64,000 bases of DNA from Isoetes taiwanensis (taxonomy: Eukaryota; Streptophyta; Lycopodiopsida; Isoetales; Isoetaceae), in contig JAJEKV010000003.1 in NCBI GenBank assembly GCA_021234155.1, positions 21,915,569-21,979,568 of the forward strand, written 5' to 3'. The notes under the pieces were generated by a model that worked only from the letters and a program-made list of their open reading frames with translations, did no database searches and was not told the DNA's origin. Shown one piece after another: positions 8,936 through 21,230 of this stretch. The position numbers and the translations under genes are program-made. Numbering within the stretch: the first letter of the stretch is position 1; every line of letters begins with the position of its first letter.

Positions 8936-11787
8936 AGCCAAGAAAGAACTGCTTTGCCTACTATATGACGCAAGCCATTCTCGCCTGTTTCCATCTAAAG
9001 CAACAGCAGCATGTACGCAAAATCCTTGACCCACAGATAAAAGAAAAATCCCTAACATAGAAAATATCCATACTTCGACCTTCACTGCTGATTCAAAAAC
9101 AGGGCAATTTTAACCGTGTCTTCATGCTTCAACCAAGAAAAACTGCAATCTAATCTTGATCTCCGTCCCAACAATTTTAGATCTTCTGCCAATGAAATGG
9201 AAAGATCTAAAACCCTTTAGATTCTTGAAGGACAATTGGGCCATGCCACCATTTTTTACGAAGAAGCTTCTCCCTTGCAACGACGATCTCTTTAAATGGT
9301 AATCTTATCTTGCTAATCCCTTCGTGCCCTAAAATGCTATCCACGAGGCTTGCATGTTCAATGTTAACCCCTAAAATAAAAAGAGGGCTTTTGTTGTGAG
9401 CCCTTGGATGTTGGACCATTGAAAAAAAAAAGCTAAATCAACGACTAAGAAATGGTGCACTCTAGATGTACGTATTAGTACATCCATTCGAATACGCCAT
9501 GAAATCTTAGGAAAACCTTTGTGAAAAGCGTACAAAAACACAAAGAAAACCCCCTGTTATTATGCTACATATTGATTGATAGGGTTGACGAAATGATACA
9601 ACATGAACATTGTTAGCTCTCACATATCATATTATAGTGTCGTCTTTTCTTAAACAATGTTAGATATATCGTCATTTTCAATTGAGGTTATTGGCAATGT
9701 TGTAAATTTGATCTATTCGTTTTGAGCAGCAACCTATTCATTATTAACCAATTAAAGCCCGTAAAAATATATATCATTATGAACAACTTAAGCCCATGAA
9801 CGAGGGTATTAACAATTAAAATCCATCAATAGCAATTTCCATGACTTAGGCAGCGACACTAGCAAGCACTTGTTCAAGTAGTGAGACGCATGGAATGATA
9901 AATGAGTTGTGTTTGCTATGGTTTTGAATCAAATGCAATGGATACATTTTGCATGCCCCCCCTCCCAATTGCGTAGTTATTTTGCATTTTTGCATAGTTA
10001 TTTGATTAAACATACTAGCTGTTTAGCATTCAACATTAATGCCACATTGAATGTAGTCAAATGTCATATATCTCACAGATCCTTTATGTCATACTTATCA
10101 GATGCTTTACATTGTACATGAGCATTCAATTTGCAAATGGTAGTTCTTAGAGTGCCATACGAGTCAAGCAACCCTGCATAAGATGCAACAACCCTAACGA
10201 TAACTACCCTAAAATATATGGTGGATATAACCAACATGGTGGTGCATGTACATTGCAAGAAGACACGAGACAACCATCCTGGCACATGTACAGTGTAAGA
10301 AGACACGAACGTTCAAATTTGAAAAAAAAAAGATAATAATGACGCATTTGACCACGTAGCTACAAGTGTCCTCTTGACAAATATTTATTCTATATAATGA
10401 TATAATGCATTTCGCTACATAGTCAATAAATGAACAGAGTATCGGGATCTCCTGACCTTGGCGAGTTTACAATCCCTATAAAAATTGAAGCAGACCTGGT
10501 TAAGCTTTCAGATTGAATGAGCGGACAGGCTTGTTGTATGCAGAGAGGCACCTAAGTGTAAACAACAATTTGACGGCTTTCTACACTGCAACTTTTGCCA
10601 ACACGGCGGCCTTGATTTGCAGGAGCAGAGCAATTTTGGAGAGCCATGCTTTGGAAGAATTATCAGAACCCCTGTGTGTGATGACGACAAAGACTCCGAC
10701 AAAGGTTTTGGGGTCCTGGGAATCAACTAGACCTCGGTTCTAGGGCCTTCGAATCAGGTTTATCAGCCTTAGAAATTGTAGCACAGTGGCTCCATGTGCA
10801 ACGCTTCTTTTATATTTCTTGTTGTTTACACAACGGGAGATACTTTGGATTGCACTTTCCATTGCAATTCCTTAATTTGTTACCAATAGTCCCAACATCA
10901 TATATCAGCATTGGAGTTGCAAAACCAGGCCATGTGCATCGAAACATTGAATGTCTCTGAATTGGAGAGTTTCTCTGTGGCAAACGCATGTGATTCTTTA
11001 ATCCATCCACGAGTTTTGTGGCCAAAGGAACGGATCAGCAAATAGATATCTTGAAGCCAATTTGAGTGCAGTGATCAGTTTTATGTAAAAAAACCTCATT
11101 GCCTGCATATCTAAGTCTGTCGGTGATGGATAGTGTGAAAACATGACTTTGGGGTATGATTTAAGCCACTTCACCCCCCGGCCATGGAAGGGGACCCCCT
11201 GTGCGCAGCACCTTGTTACCATTTGATAGCTCACTTTTGCCCTTTAATAGCCCACCTTTGCTCTTTAATAGCCCACCTAAAGAACTATTAAACATTGAGC
11301 TAAATGTATGGTCTATTGATGGGCACTTGTGGTCCGATGAAGGTCAAGTGTGAGTACTTAGTGCTCCATGGGAGGGCTTTTGGTGGCCCATTGAATGGCA
11401 TTTGGGATCTATTGGTGTCAAAATTACCATACAACTTAAAATCTTTATAGCAACCTTCCAATTTGACAAAAGGACTCGTGCTCAATATCAATTGAAAGCT
11501 AAGCTTTGAAGTTTCATAATATTAATATTATATTAAAATAGGAGATTCAGAAAAAATAAATCCATCGTACTAAAGTTTTTTTGCTTAAGTGGACACTTTA
11601 TAGCCACCCTCCCCTATGGGACATATAATAGACACTAAGTCAAATTGCAGATTAATTCTCACCTTGCACATATGGAGACTGAAACTTTATAGATGACTTA
11701 CCTCTTCTTTTAAAGCTACAACATTCTGGTCGTTTCTATGCTCCAGGCTTGCCAACTTTGCTCTCAATGCTTCTATTCTATTCTATT
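8936..11787. other. no gene seen apart from weak ORFs
   Basis: Mostly AT-rich. Short frames at 9207-9419, 10508-10743 and 10998-11234 have no recognisable domain. At about 10245-10308 a ~43-bp segment containing ACATGTACA and AAGAAGACACGA is duplicated in tandem with changes. I see no RNA gene. Confidence 0.45.
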
Positions 11788-11860
11788 CCGTGGACGCTAA
11801 AAACCTATTCTATTCTATTCTATTCTATTCTATTCTATTCTATTCTATTCTATTCTTTAA
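11788..11860 (+). repeat. LINE 3'-terminal scrap with (TATTC)n tail
   Basis: The 16-base block CCGTGGACGCTAAAAA is followed by about eleven copies of the pentamer TATTC, and preceded by three more. The same block precedes the same pentamer at 13041 and 21471, where it ends a longer conserved 3' module. This is therefore probably an extremely 5'-truncated insertion of the same element, plus tail expansion. Confidence 0.6.
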
Positions 11861-12105
11861 GAAGGCAATTTTGTATTATCTTGTTTTATCTCAATATGTA
11901 TTGGCAGCTTGTGCTTCAACTCTATCTCTCTCAAGCTCTGCCACATTTAAACAAAGAATATACTCAAGAAAAATAAACCATAAGCTCGAAGTATAGAACA
12001 GAAGCAAAAAATAACAACCTATCTGCAATGTAATGCAGCTGAATTAAAAAATCTAATAGCCGCCTCCAGCTGCAGGCAATATAGAAAAAAAGGATAGAAA
12101 TAAAT

Positions 12106-13082
12106 TTGCATCAACTGGGAGCATTCCTAGAGATCTTAGGGATTAGGAATCGTACACGGTACATAAAAATTGCCCTCTTGCTTGGTCGCCCTCCTATCCT
12201 TAAGGCAAAAACGTCGCTACGTCAAAGTTTTTGCTTCAAAGATCAAGCACACAATGCAAACCTCCCTCCTTCGATTCTCTCAACGTTTGCCCAACCTTTC
12301 TTTGGCCATGGCGATGGGTCCCCAACGCCTGAAAGCCTGCTGGAAGGACAAGCAAGCTCAGTGGTTCTCACGTTGGGGAGTACAGGCAAACAGATGTGTA
12401 CATATAAGGACAAAGAAAGATCACAAGGCACTTAAATTGTACCTAGATGCTACTTTCCTTCGCAAGCTCTGGGATGCAGATGCTCTGGCGCACGTTAAGT
12501 TGGCACACTATCAGCAGCAAGTCAATCCCAGACTCACGAGAGGCCCACACCAGTACTTATACACCTAGTTGCCCATGAAGAAGCGCAGACTTATAGCTTC
12601 CATTCGCATGGGTGCACATCGCCTCCGTATTGAGACAGGACGTTGGGCTCGGGAAGCACAAGAGCAAAGGCTTTTCCAGTGTTGCCACCAGGGCACCATT
12701 GAGGATGAATGTCATGCCCTCCAGATCTGCACAGCGTTTGCCCATATCAGAGAGCGGTATGTTCGATTACTAGTGCCTGGCCAACTGTTGCATGAGTTGT
12801 TGAATACGGCGTCAGTGGGTTTGTTGGGGTCGTACCTCCAAGAGGTTATGGATGCACGGACTCAGTTGTGTCTTCGGGGACGGCATTGAACTGTCCTACA
12901 CAATTGTACAGTATGCCAGCGGACTTATTACTGCTAAGGTTTTTCCCTCGAAAACCCTTCGGGGCGGGGGTTTTTTAATCTTGTCAGTAATACGTTTGCT
13001 GCTCTCTTTTTTGTTTGGGTCCCATAGGCCAGTCGGTCTCCGTGGACGCTAAAAATCTATTCTATTCTATTCTATTCTCACC
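12106..13082 (+). mobile_element. LINE 3' fragment: ORF2 C-terminus, 3' UTR and pentamer tail
   Basis: Two abutting frames (12170-12568 and 12569-12889) read as the C-terminal end of a plant LINE ORF2. The first contains an arginine/lysine/tryptophan-rich region (LKACWKDKQAQWF). The second has KKRRLIASIRMGAHRLRIE and then a Cys/His cluster (FQCCHQGTIEDECHAL) resembling the zf-RVT domain at the end of plant LINE reverse transcriptases. An in-frame TAG separates them. Forty bases after the stop begins the 152-bp module shared with 21362-21503, ending in (TTCTA)n rather than poly(A). No reverse transcriptase core is present, so this is a 5'-truncated, dead copy. Confidence 0.66.
12931..13082 (+). 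repeat. conserved LINE 3' module (copy 1)
   Basis: Contains a hairpin-like core (AAAACCCTTCGGGGCGGGGG then a run of T), the block GGGTCCCATAGGCC, then CCGTGGACGCTAAAAA and the TTCTA pentamer tail. Copy 2 is at 21362-21503, and a scrap of only the last bases is at 11788. The hairpin and final bases are the best conserved parts, as expected if the LINE reverse transcriptase recognises its RNA there. Confidence 0.7.
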
Positions 13083-13625
13083 GCCTTCTCGCACACGTAG
13101 ATTCTTCTAGAGCTGGCCGCCTAAGATTCTCCATGCCTACGTTCTTGAACAGAGTGCTGACATCGAAAGAAAGAGGAAAACAAAGGAAAAAAAGGGGGGA
13201 AATTTCAAACTTCGAGCGTCCTGCAAGGGGAGAGAGGAATGCCGCATGCGGCATTACATGCGACCTCTGGTACAGAGACCAGCGTCATCTTTTTTTGATA
13301 AAGAAGATATTCTGGAAATGACATCTAAGCTTGCGCAATGACATGGAAGGGTTGCATAGTCTATTGCAAAGAATACATTAGATAATGTCTTACCAAGAGG
13401 TGGAGCCCTTCTCCTTTTGTCAAACATGCAAGCAAATGCAATCTAACCTCTAAAGATGCAATTTACAAAAATTTAACCTCACATGATTTAAAATAGAGCC
13501 CCAAAAGTATTGGTCTCACGATAAAGATAAAAGAAGAAAATTCCAATAAATAAAATATCGCTAAGAGAAGATAACTCGAGCCATAATTTTATTACAATAC
13601 ATCCATAGGCTAAGTCATTAAGTTG
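13083..13625. other. no gene seen
   Basis: Single-copy-looking sequence with one short perfect palindrome (ATGCCGCATGCGGCAT, about 13239-13254). No coding or RNA gene supported. Confidence 0.5.
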
Positions 13626-13675
13626 TACAAGAAATTTATCGCGGCGGCCAAGGTCGTCGCGAACATTTCTCTTAC
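13626..13675 (+). repeat. dispersed GC-rich palindromic element (copy 1)
   Basis: TACAAGAAATTTATCGCGGC opens the left arm. Both arms are built on CGCGGCGGCC and its complement around an AA loop; here the right arm has two changes (GGTCGTCGCG). The outer parts AGAAATTTAT and AACATTTCT also pair. The left edge TACAAGAAA resembles the plant CACTA terminus. See copies at 21231, 31644 and 37572. Confidence 0.75.
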
Positions 13676-16016
13676 TGATTGACTTACACAGGTGGATTTG
13701 TGTGATGTCCAGCTTGGTGTCAGTTCAAAACTAGAATGCTACATCAACTTAAATGCTAGGTAGTTCACACACAAAGGCTCAATGCTAATTGATTACTTTT
13801 ACAGAAGTCTAAAAATTATTGGGCAATTTGATCTTTTACAATTTGTTTGAAGATGTTATTTATTGGATTGTCTATTTTGCAACGGTTCAAAAGATGTTCT
13901 TGAACATGCAAGACACAAATCTACATTTCTACAATAATTAATATACCTAGAATTATTGAAGACAATATTATACATAATGTTTGCATGCAAAAGATACTGC
14001 GTATTTTTGCATACATCAAAATACACATGAATATTACGTTCTGCATGATAACTTGTTGGGATCATGGAATAAATTACTATTCCTATATTTTAGTGTAGCC
14101 AAAATAGGTTTAGCTAAAGTACCTTCAAATTGGGGCTAGAAGTTTCTAACTCTTGACTAAACTAAATGGTTTTTTTCCATCAAAGTTTCTTGCTTTTGGT
14201 TAAACTTTCACAAAATGGAAAGACAAATATTAGCCATCACGCTATAGTAATTTAAAAAAATCCAAGCATTTTGGCAAAGACATTGAATTTATTGTAAATA
14301 CATAAATCAATACAAACATACATGAACATGTTCAAAAACCTAAAAAAAAGGGACTACACTGTTCTTTTTCCTCTAATGCTTCAACTTTGTACTTGGAACA
14401 AGAAAGAAAGTGGGAAAAAAAAAAGCAAAAATATAAACCCTATTTGAAATTTCTTAAAGTTAGTACATACATTAGTGTTGAATTTCAGGCTAATCTATCC
14501 ATTTTTCCAAGCCCACTCTATCTTAGGTTTAGCTAATCGATGTCTTGATGGATATGTCTGGAGGTAAAGGTTTGGCTATTCAACCTAAAAACTTATTTGG
14601 GCGGCAAAAAAATTGGGCTAAAATTTTCTCTTTTCTGGGCATTTTTTCCATTTACTTTAGCCGTTTTTCTTGGCAAAACTACTACAAAATAGCCATTTGG
14701 CTAACCTTAGCCATTATTTTATTCCATGGTTGGGATCATCGAGCAATGGGTCTAATGAGACCACTTTTAAACATGGTCCAAAAAAGGGCAACAAAGTCAT
14801 AATGGCAAGAAATGGAGAACTTTACTTAGTAAAGGAATGCTCAGTTACATGCTAATGGGAAAATAATGGACTATGCTTTGGGTTTTTTTAGCACATGCAT
14901 GCCGTGGGAGGCACTTGTGCTATCATTAGCCAATATTCATATTCCAACATTCTATTATAACACAAGTAGAAAGGTTAGTTCTTGTTAAGATGCCCAACAG
15001 TTCTTGCACCATCTAGAGATGTCATTAATCATGGTGTCAAAATACAATTCCAAGTTTCCAAAACATATTATATGAAGTGAAATGATAATCCAAATTGGAA
15101 ACGCCTGCCTGACAATGCCGGGCATTAGTCATGGACGTGTGGCATGGGTAGATGTAATGGAGTTTGTAAGTGAAATGAAAAGTTGTGGATTTGCCATATC
15201 TATCTACACATATATAATCTATCATGTCCGATAGGGACGCCCACGTGGCAGCAAGCCATGCATTCAAACGTTAACGCATGTTTTTTTCGGGCATTTTTTT
15301 GCAAGAAGAAGAGAAAAGAAAAAATGATGCCAAGTCGTATTTAATTAAAGTGGGACTCATTCCATTCCCACTTTTTTTCGGAACCCTGTTATTTTACACA
15401 AAAAGGAGCACCCCAACCCGAAAACTGTCCATAATTCGAATTTTTGTCTGTTAGTGTGCATCCAAGCTTTCTTCCAGTTTTCATGGATAGCGAGTCGACA
15501 ATAAGAACAATGCAACTCAAACATAGGAATTTCATTACAGATTGAAACCAAAGTTCTAGTTGAAAAAGATTCTTAGTTGAACATTTTGGCTCTATTTACT
15601 TAGGTGGGTAGACAAGAGATCACAAATTCCAACAAAAATTAAGCAAATTGTTTACTTAATCACCAAAAAAGAGACCATAGTGGTCGTATGGGCACAATGA
15701 TTACACCCTGTTCACACATGAACCACCCAGTGCAAAGGGTGCGTGGAGCTCTCTCCAAGTCACGGAGCAACTTACAGACGATAGAAATTTGTATGGCATG
15801 GGCCACGTGCTTGTATGTTCAATTGATGTCACCACCCTCTTCTCGGCACCTTTCTTCAACGAACTGGTATTTTCATTGCTCCCAAGCATGTACTATCTCT
15901 GGTCGAGATAAGGACTGCAAAAGACAAAATCAAGTTAGTCAAGTGATGCTACAGGCAAAAGAAATAAAATAAAACACAGTTCTTAGGACCATTCTTGGAA
16001 AATACAGGCCTGAGAG
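13676..16016. other. no gene seen
   Basis: AT-rich, no ORF with recognisable content. A short frame at 14545-14802 has no domain I can name. Confidence 0.5.
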
Positions 16017-16663
16017 CCTTTCTCGACTCGCGAGTCGAGAAAGGCAACTCAGAGGGGAAAACACAGGTCAGAAGGCCTTTCTCGATCGAGAAAGGTAGCT
16101 CAAAGCCAAAAACGCAGGTTTTAGGGGTCAGAAGGCCTTTCTCGACTCGCGAGTCGAGAAAGGCAGCTCAAAGCCAAGAACGCAGGTTTTAGGGGTCAGA
16201 AGGCCTTTCTCGACTCGCGAGTCGAGAAAGGCAGCTCAAAGCCAAAAACGCAGGTTTTAGGGATCAGAAGGCCTTTCTCGACTCGCGAGTCGAGAAAAGC
16301 AGCTCAAAGCCAAAAACGCAGGTTTTAGGGGTCAGAGAGCCTTTCTCGACTCGCGAGTCGAGAAAACCCCTCAAGGCCCCTCTGAGGGCCTTTCTCGACT
16401 CGCGAGTCGAGAAAGGCAGCTCAGAGTGAAAAATGCACCAGTGTGAGGGCCAATTCTGTGGAAAAGGTAGGTTTGAGGAACTTTCTCGACTCGCGAGTCG
16501 AGAAAGGCTCGAGAAAGACAGCTCAGAGTGAAAAATGCAGGTTTGAGGACCAGTTCTATGGAAAAGGCAGGTCTGAGGAACTTTCTCGACTCACGAGTCG
16601 AAAAAGGCAGCTTAGAGTGAAAACAATATCTAAGGGTATTCTCGGCTCGTGAGTCGAGAAAGG
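16017..16663. repeat. tandem array of ten palindromes (CTCGACTCGCGAGTCGAG core)
   Basis: Ten copies of a palindrome start at 16017, 16076, 16136, 16204, 16272, 16340, 16389, 16481, 16581 and 16637. Full copies are 28 bp, perfectly self-complementary, with core CTCGACTCGCGAGTCGAG flanked by CCTTT and AAAGG. The copy at 16076 has lost the inner CTCGCGAG but is still a perfect 20-bp palindrome. Spacers are similar to one another (AGCTCAAAGCCAAAAACGCA type). The repeat period is 68 bp in the best-preserved centre and irregular (49-100 bp) outside it. This is a minisatellite whose unit carries a strong hairpin. No coding function is evident. Confidence 0.92.
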
Positions 16664-18840
16664 CAAGTCAGACTGAAAAAAGCAAGTCTGTGGCCCAGTT
16701 CTGAGTTTCTATCTCCAATATTATGGACAAATCATGACTAATTGTACCATATTCTATGTATTTTCTATGTATTTTCTAATGCACACCATATCCTATGCAT
16801 TTTCTATGTATAGCAAAACAAAAAATCGACCCTCCCCTTTTTAATATGTCAATATTTACCCATAGTTTTTTTCAAACATAGCTTTTTTAAATGGAAAACT
16901 ATATACTATGTATTTTGTAATTTCTAATAAGCACAATATACTATATGACTACAAAATGAGAAGCTTTTTTAAATGGGACACTATATACTATGTATGTCCA
17001 TCAAAGAGTACTTGTCCCCATTTTGTGTCTTAAACCCTCAAAATGGGCTAAACAAGGTGTAACGTATATCATGATCTTTGAAACGTTAAATTTTTACCTT
17101 AGAATAAAAATATATGCCTAGAAAACGTGCACGATGGCAACGTGTGAACATATTAGCACACACATAAAAAGAGAAATTGGGGACGTATGAATAAACACCA
17201 AAATATAATCCTATTGTAGCATTTATTTTACACTTTTTTTTTTCAACGTATTTTTTTATCCCGCTTTTTTCTAATACCCCGCCTTTTCTTCCCGCCCATG
17301 CTTGAAATTTAAAATTTGGTACATACCTTTGAGACGAAGATTCTTTGTACCACTTGGACTCTTTGTTTACGGAGGAAGCTCTCGTAGCCATAGCTCCCAC
17401 CAGAATTAGCTCCCACCGGAATTGATCCGCAACGAAAAGCTTCACTATGGAGAGTCTAGATAAAAAATGCAGAGCAACGGACAGAAAGAAGGAGGCAGAT
17501 GAAAAAAGCTTCACAGCTATGGAGAGTCAAGATAAAAAATGCAGAGCAAATGACAGAAAGAAGGAAGCATACGAAAGAGTGGAGATGAAAAGGATCAGGC
17601 AGATTATAGTCCATTAGAATCGGTCTGCGCATCTTCAAAAGCCAGGGCGCCTTCTTCAGGAAATCCGGAGGCTAGAACTCCGGCCTCGGCATCGGAAGAA
17701 CAACCGGCGGCGCTTCAAGCGCTTCCATCAGCAGCGGCGCTTCAAGCGCTTGAAGCGGCTCTGATATTGGCTGCCATACTCCAGAATGCTCCAACCAAGC
17801 ATGGTGGTTATCCTCCACAAGGTATCCTTTCCCTTTTTTCACAAAGTTGCTCAACTTTAGCACTTCTGCGCCCTGCCGCCGTGGTGAAGCGCCATCCCAG
17901 CGTCATCAAAGAGGCAGCATCCTATTGCTTATCGCTAGCTTTTCCGGCTCTGCTTATCGGCCATGAACAGCTCTTGTTGTCTGGAATCTGCCCATTTTTT
18001 TTATGATTAAATCAAGCTCTTTGACGAGCATTCACCCTGTGACCATCCGCCTGTATTTAGCCTCCCCTCGCCGCTGCAGCACCTTGTCTTTTCTCCCTTC
18101 CTCCAGCCATGACCCGCTTCTTCATCATCGCTTTGTTGGTTTTTTCCCATTCATTTTTTGCACTCTCTCTCTAATTCAAACACTCGTAATTCAAACACTC
18201 GTTTTTTCTCAAATTTTAGACTATTACGTTCTTCAGAATTTGGCTCACATTTTAAACTCTCTGTAACTGCAGAGCATGAAGCAGCAGCCCATCCGACATC
18301 GGCCCGTGCGTTTGCAGCACCGGTATTTAACCCAGGTAATTAACCAATTAATAATTACGCTGCTGTTTTGTTTCATTTTCATTTAGATGGTTTTAAGAAT
18401 TTATGAGTGCATATTGCAGGGTACCAGATTGGCTCGAAAATTTTCTCCGTTGCATCTTACCTCTGAAGCCTCTGCATCAAAACAAAAATTAGACTCGATC
18501 TCTTCTGAGCAGAATGATCATTTCCAGACTGATAGATACGTTCCAACAGGTCCAGACCCTCTTCACAGGTCCAGCATGATGCGAGCTCATCACAGGGCCC
18601 TTTCATGGAAGGGGCGATAGAAGGGCTACAAGAAGAGGGCTGCTGCATCACGATTGAAACATCACCACGCTGAGCCCATTCTCGCCACGCGGGGCGAGAA
18701 AGAAAGAAAAAAGAAAAAATTATCTAATTAATTATGTTTATTTGTATTTATTAAATAATTTATTGAATTTTAATTGTATTACTTATTATATTAAATTTAT
18801 TATATTTATATTTATTTATTTTATTATTTACAATACTTTC
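16664..18840. other. no gene seen
   Basis: No recognisable ORF. At 17690-17770 a GCGCTTCAAGCGCTTCC-type block is repeated with variations. Frames at 17086-17514 and 17767-18620 are low-complexity or unrecognised. Confidence 0.45.
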
Positions 18841-18844
18841 TTTC

Positions 18845-19250
18845 GGATTCATCCCCTCTCCCCCTTTTCCCCTCCCCTTGCCATCTCCTCTTCGACTTTG
18901 CTCCTCCCCTTGTCATCCCCTTTGCCATCTCCCTCCCCCTTTGCCCCTCCTTGTTATCCCGTTTGCAACCCCCTCACCCTTCGCCCCTCCATGTGCCCCT
19001 CCCTCCCTTGCCATCCTGTTTGCTTTACCGGATTTGCCCTCCATGTGCCCCCTCTCCCTCCCCCTCCTCCTTTGCCCTTTTGCTCTTCTCTCTCCTCCCT
19101 GCCCCTGCCTCTTCTTCCAACTTATCCTCTTCCCCTCTTCAACGTGTGGCCCCTCCCTCTTTGTCCTCCTACCCTTCTCCTTATCAGGGTGTGCCCCCTC
19201 TCCCTCCCCTCTTTTTTTTTTGTCCCATTTTCAGTCCGAGTCCCAAATTT
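18845..19250 (+). repeat. long polypyrimidine (C/T) tract
   Basis: About 400 bp in which the plus strand is overwhelmingly C and T (CCCCTCCCC, CTTTGCCCCTCC and similar blocks). It makes long overlapping proline/serine/leucine-rich open frames in all three plus-strand phases, so these are composition artefacts. The strand asymmetry is strong enough to allow triplex (H-DNA) folding. Confidence 0.85.
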
Positions 19251-21230
19251 CGAGATTTGACCCACTTTAATTAAATGTGACTTTGCCGCCTTCACCGTTG
19301 GCCGCCATAGCCACCGTCGGCACAATCTGTGCCTGTTGTAGAAAACTTAGGTGTTGTGCGCTTGCCATCCTGATTTTGAACACCCAGATCGATGCATGCT
19401 ACTCTAAAAATCACAGAAAGGAGATGAAAAGCGATAAAATTGGAACCACAGCGAATCAACCCTTGAGTTAGTTAGATTTTTTTTTAAGATTTTTTTTATT
19501 TCTGCATTGTGTACAGCTGGATATTTTTCTGTTTAAGGTCTTTGTTCTCTGTTTTGAGTATGGTGGCAGAAGAAGCTATGGGGGCGAACATGTTGCTTAC
19601 TTCAGGAGTTTGAGTAGGATATCGCCCAGCCAATGACTATTTTGGAGTTTCTCTGCTTCAAGACATAGGGTAGTTCCAGAGTTAGGTAGTTTTAGAGGTA
19701 TGTTTCCAGAGGTACAATTTATGATGGATCCTGTTTTTTCAAATCTTTGTTTAGAAAATATTCTGAACCTCTCATTGAGAGTATATTTCCCCATGGCCAG
19801 CTAGCAGATAGTTGCTGCAATTCCCGCCTTCTAAGGCAGAGTGTATAACCACACCATATAAATAAGTGATCTGCAATATTCGCCTTCTGGATGATGTGTT
19901 AGCCATGCTTTATGGATGGATTAGTTGGCTCTGGAAGATATAGAGTTTAAGCCATTGCATTTGCTCAAATTCAACAGGTTTTGCATTCTTTCTCTTTTTC
20001 TTGTAATTATGTCATATCTGGTAAGCGGAAAAGGAGTGCAGCTTTGCTCCATAGTAAACAAGCTTCCTCTTATTAAAAATGTTTATGCATCACTAGATAT
20101 TACATCAAGCATTATTCACTTCCTTCAGTTTGATCTGCATTATATTACAAATTCGAAGAAATATTTCTCTACTTATTGCCTTACAGTTCGCAGTTCACAA
20201 AAGCATGTCATGTGATTGTCATGTGATTATATTGTTCTAAGTTATGATTGTACACAGGGAGAGCCTTTACAGATTATCATTCATTTGCGAAATATTTAAA
20301 TGTTGATGCTGGCCCTTTCATGATTCATTGCAGGTGAGAGAAGCTTTATGTCTTTTGTAAGAATAAGAGGAAGAAGATTGGTGCCAATGCCTATTTCATA
20401 CTGTTAGTGCTGGTATTGAGAAGACAAGAACACACTGCACTATAGATCACACATTTCCACCCATCTTAATTGGTGATTTAACGTCCACTGACATAGAGGA
20501 GACTGCCAAGTTGGTCAGAAAACAATGCATTGATTACTAACTGTCATAATTATCTCAAGATGCTTTGCCTGGCCAAATCATGTTCTCTATGTAGACTCTT
20601 AATACGGAGACCCTTGATCCTTCCAGTTCTACACATTCCATCATTGCCATTCTGGAAACTTGGAACTCTAATTCAGATTTGCGATAAACGGTTCATTCCC
20701 TTTCAAAAGATTCATACATACCATAGGAGCGAGACACATAACTCCCCCCAATAAATTCTAATAACACAGGTTCTTCCCTCCCATGTCTGAAGAAGAATTA
20801 ATTTCTTTTGTGATCCAGATGTAGGATTTGATGTTTACAATGATACAGAGAGCTCGGATTGTTTTATATAATGCTAAAGGAAAGCTAGTTCCAGACAATT
20901 GTATCTACATTGTTGTACTTTGCATGTTTGGAATGGTCATTAACTATAACGTAACATTTGGAATGGTGATTAATTATTAGGCAGTAGAAATAAGTCAATT
21001 CCAATTTAATCCAGCCAATTACCATACTCATTGGAAAAATATAAAAGTGAGAAAACAACACAAACCATAAACCTTTACCATTATTGATGGATTATTATAA
21101 TTGCTTGTGAAATCATCATTGCATAGTGGTCTTTTATATTATGGTGGTCTTGGAAACATCGTTTGAGATACTTTGGAAATCATTAGTAGGTTCAAATCCA
21201 CAAATATGGCAGCTAAGAGAAATGTTTGCA
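19251..21230. other. no gene seen
   Basis: AT-rich intergenic sequence with only short frames of random composition. I see no transposon or RNA gene. Confidence 0.5.

Noticed and set aside
12170-12568. Independent host gene
   Set aside because: Its continuation into the Cys/His cluster and the LINE 3' module identifies it as the LINE ORF2 end.
12950-12985. Bacterial-type rho-independent terminator (AAAACCC hairpin then T run)
   Set aside because: It resembles one, but it recurs as part of a LINE 3' module in nuclear DNA. Bacterial termination is not relevant here.
16017-16663. Palindrome array as a CRISPR array
   Set aside because: The spacers are similar to one another, unit lengths vary, and the surroundings are plant nuclear DNA without cas genes. 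It is a minisatellite.
18742-19325. Three overlapping proline/serine-rich ORFs up to 172 codons
   Set aside because: They arise from the polypyrimidine tract, are open in all three plus frames, and have no domain or start context.
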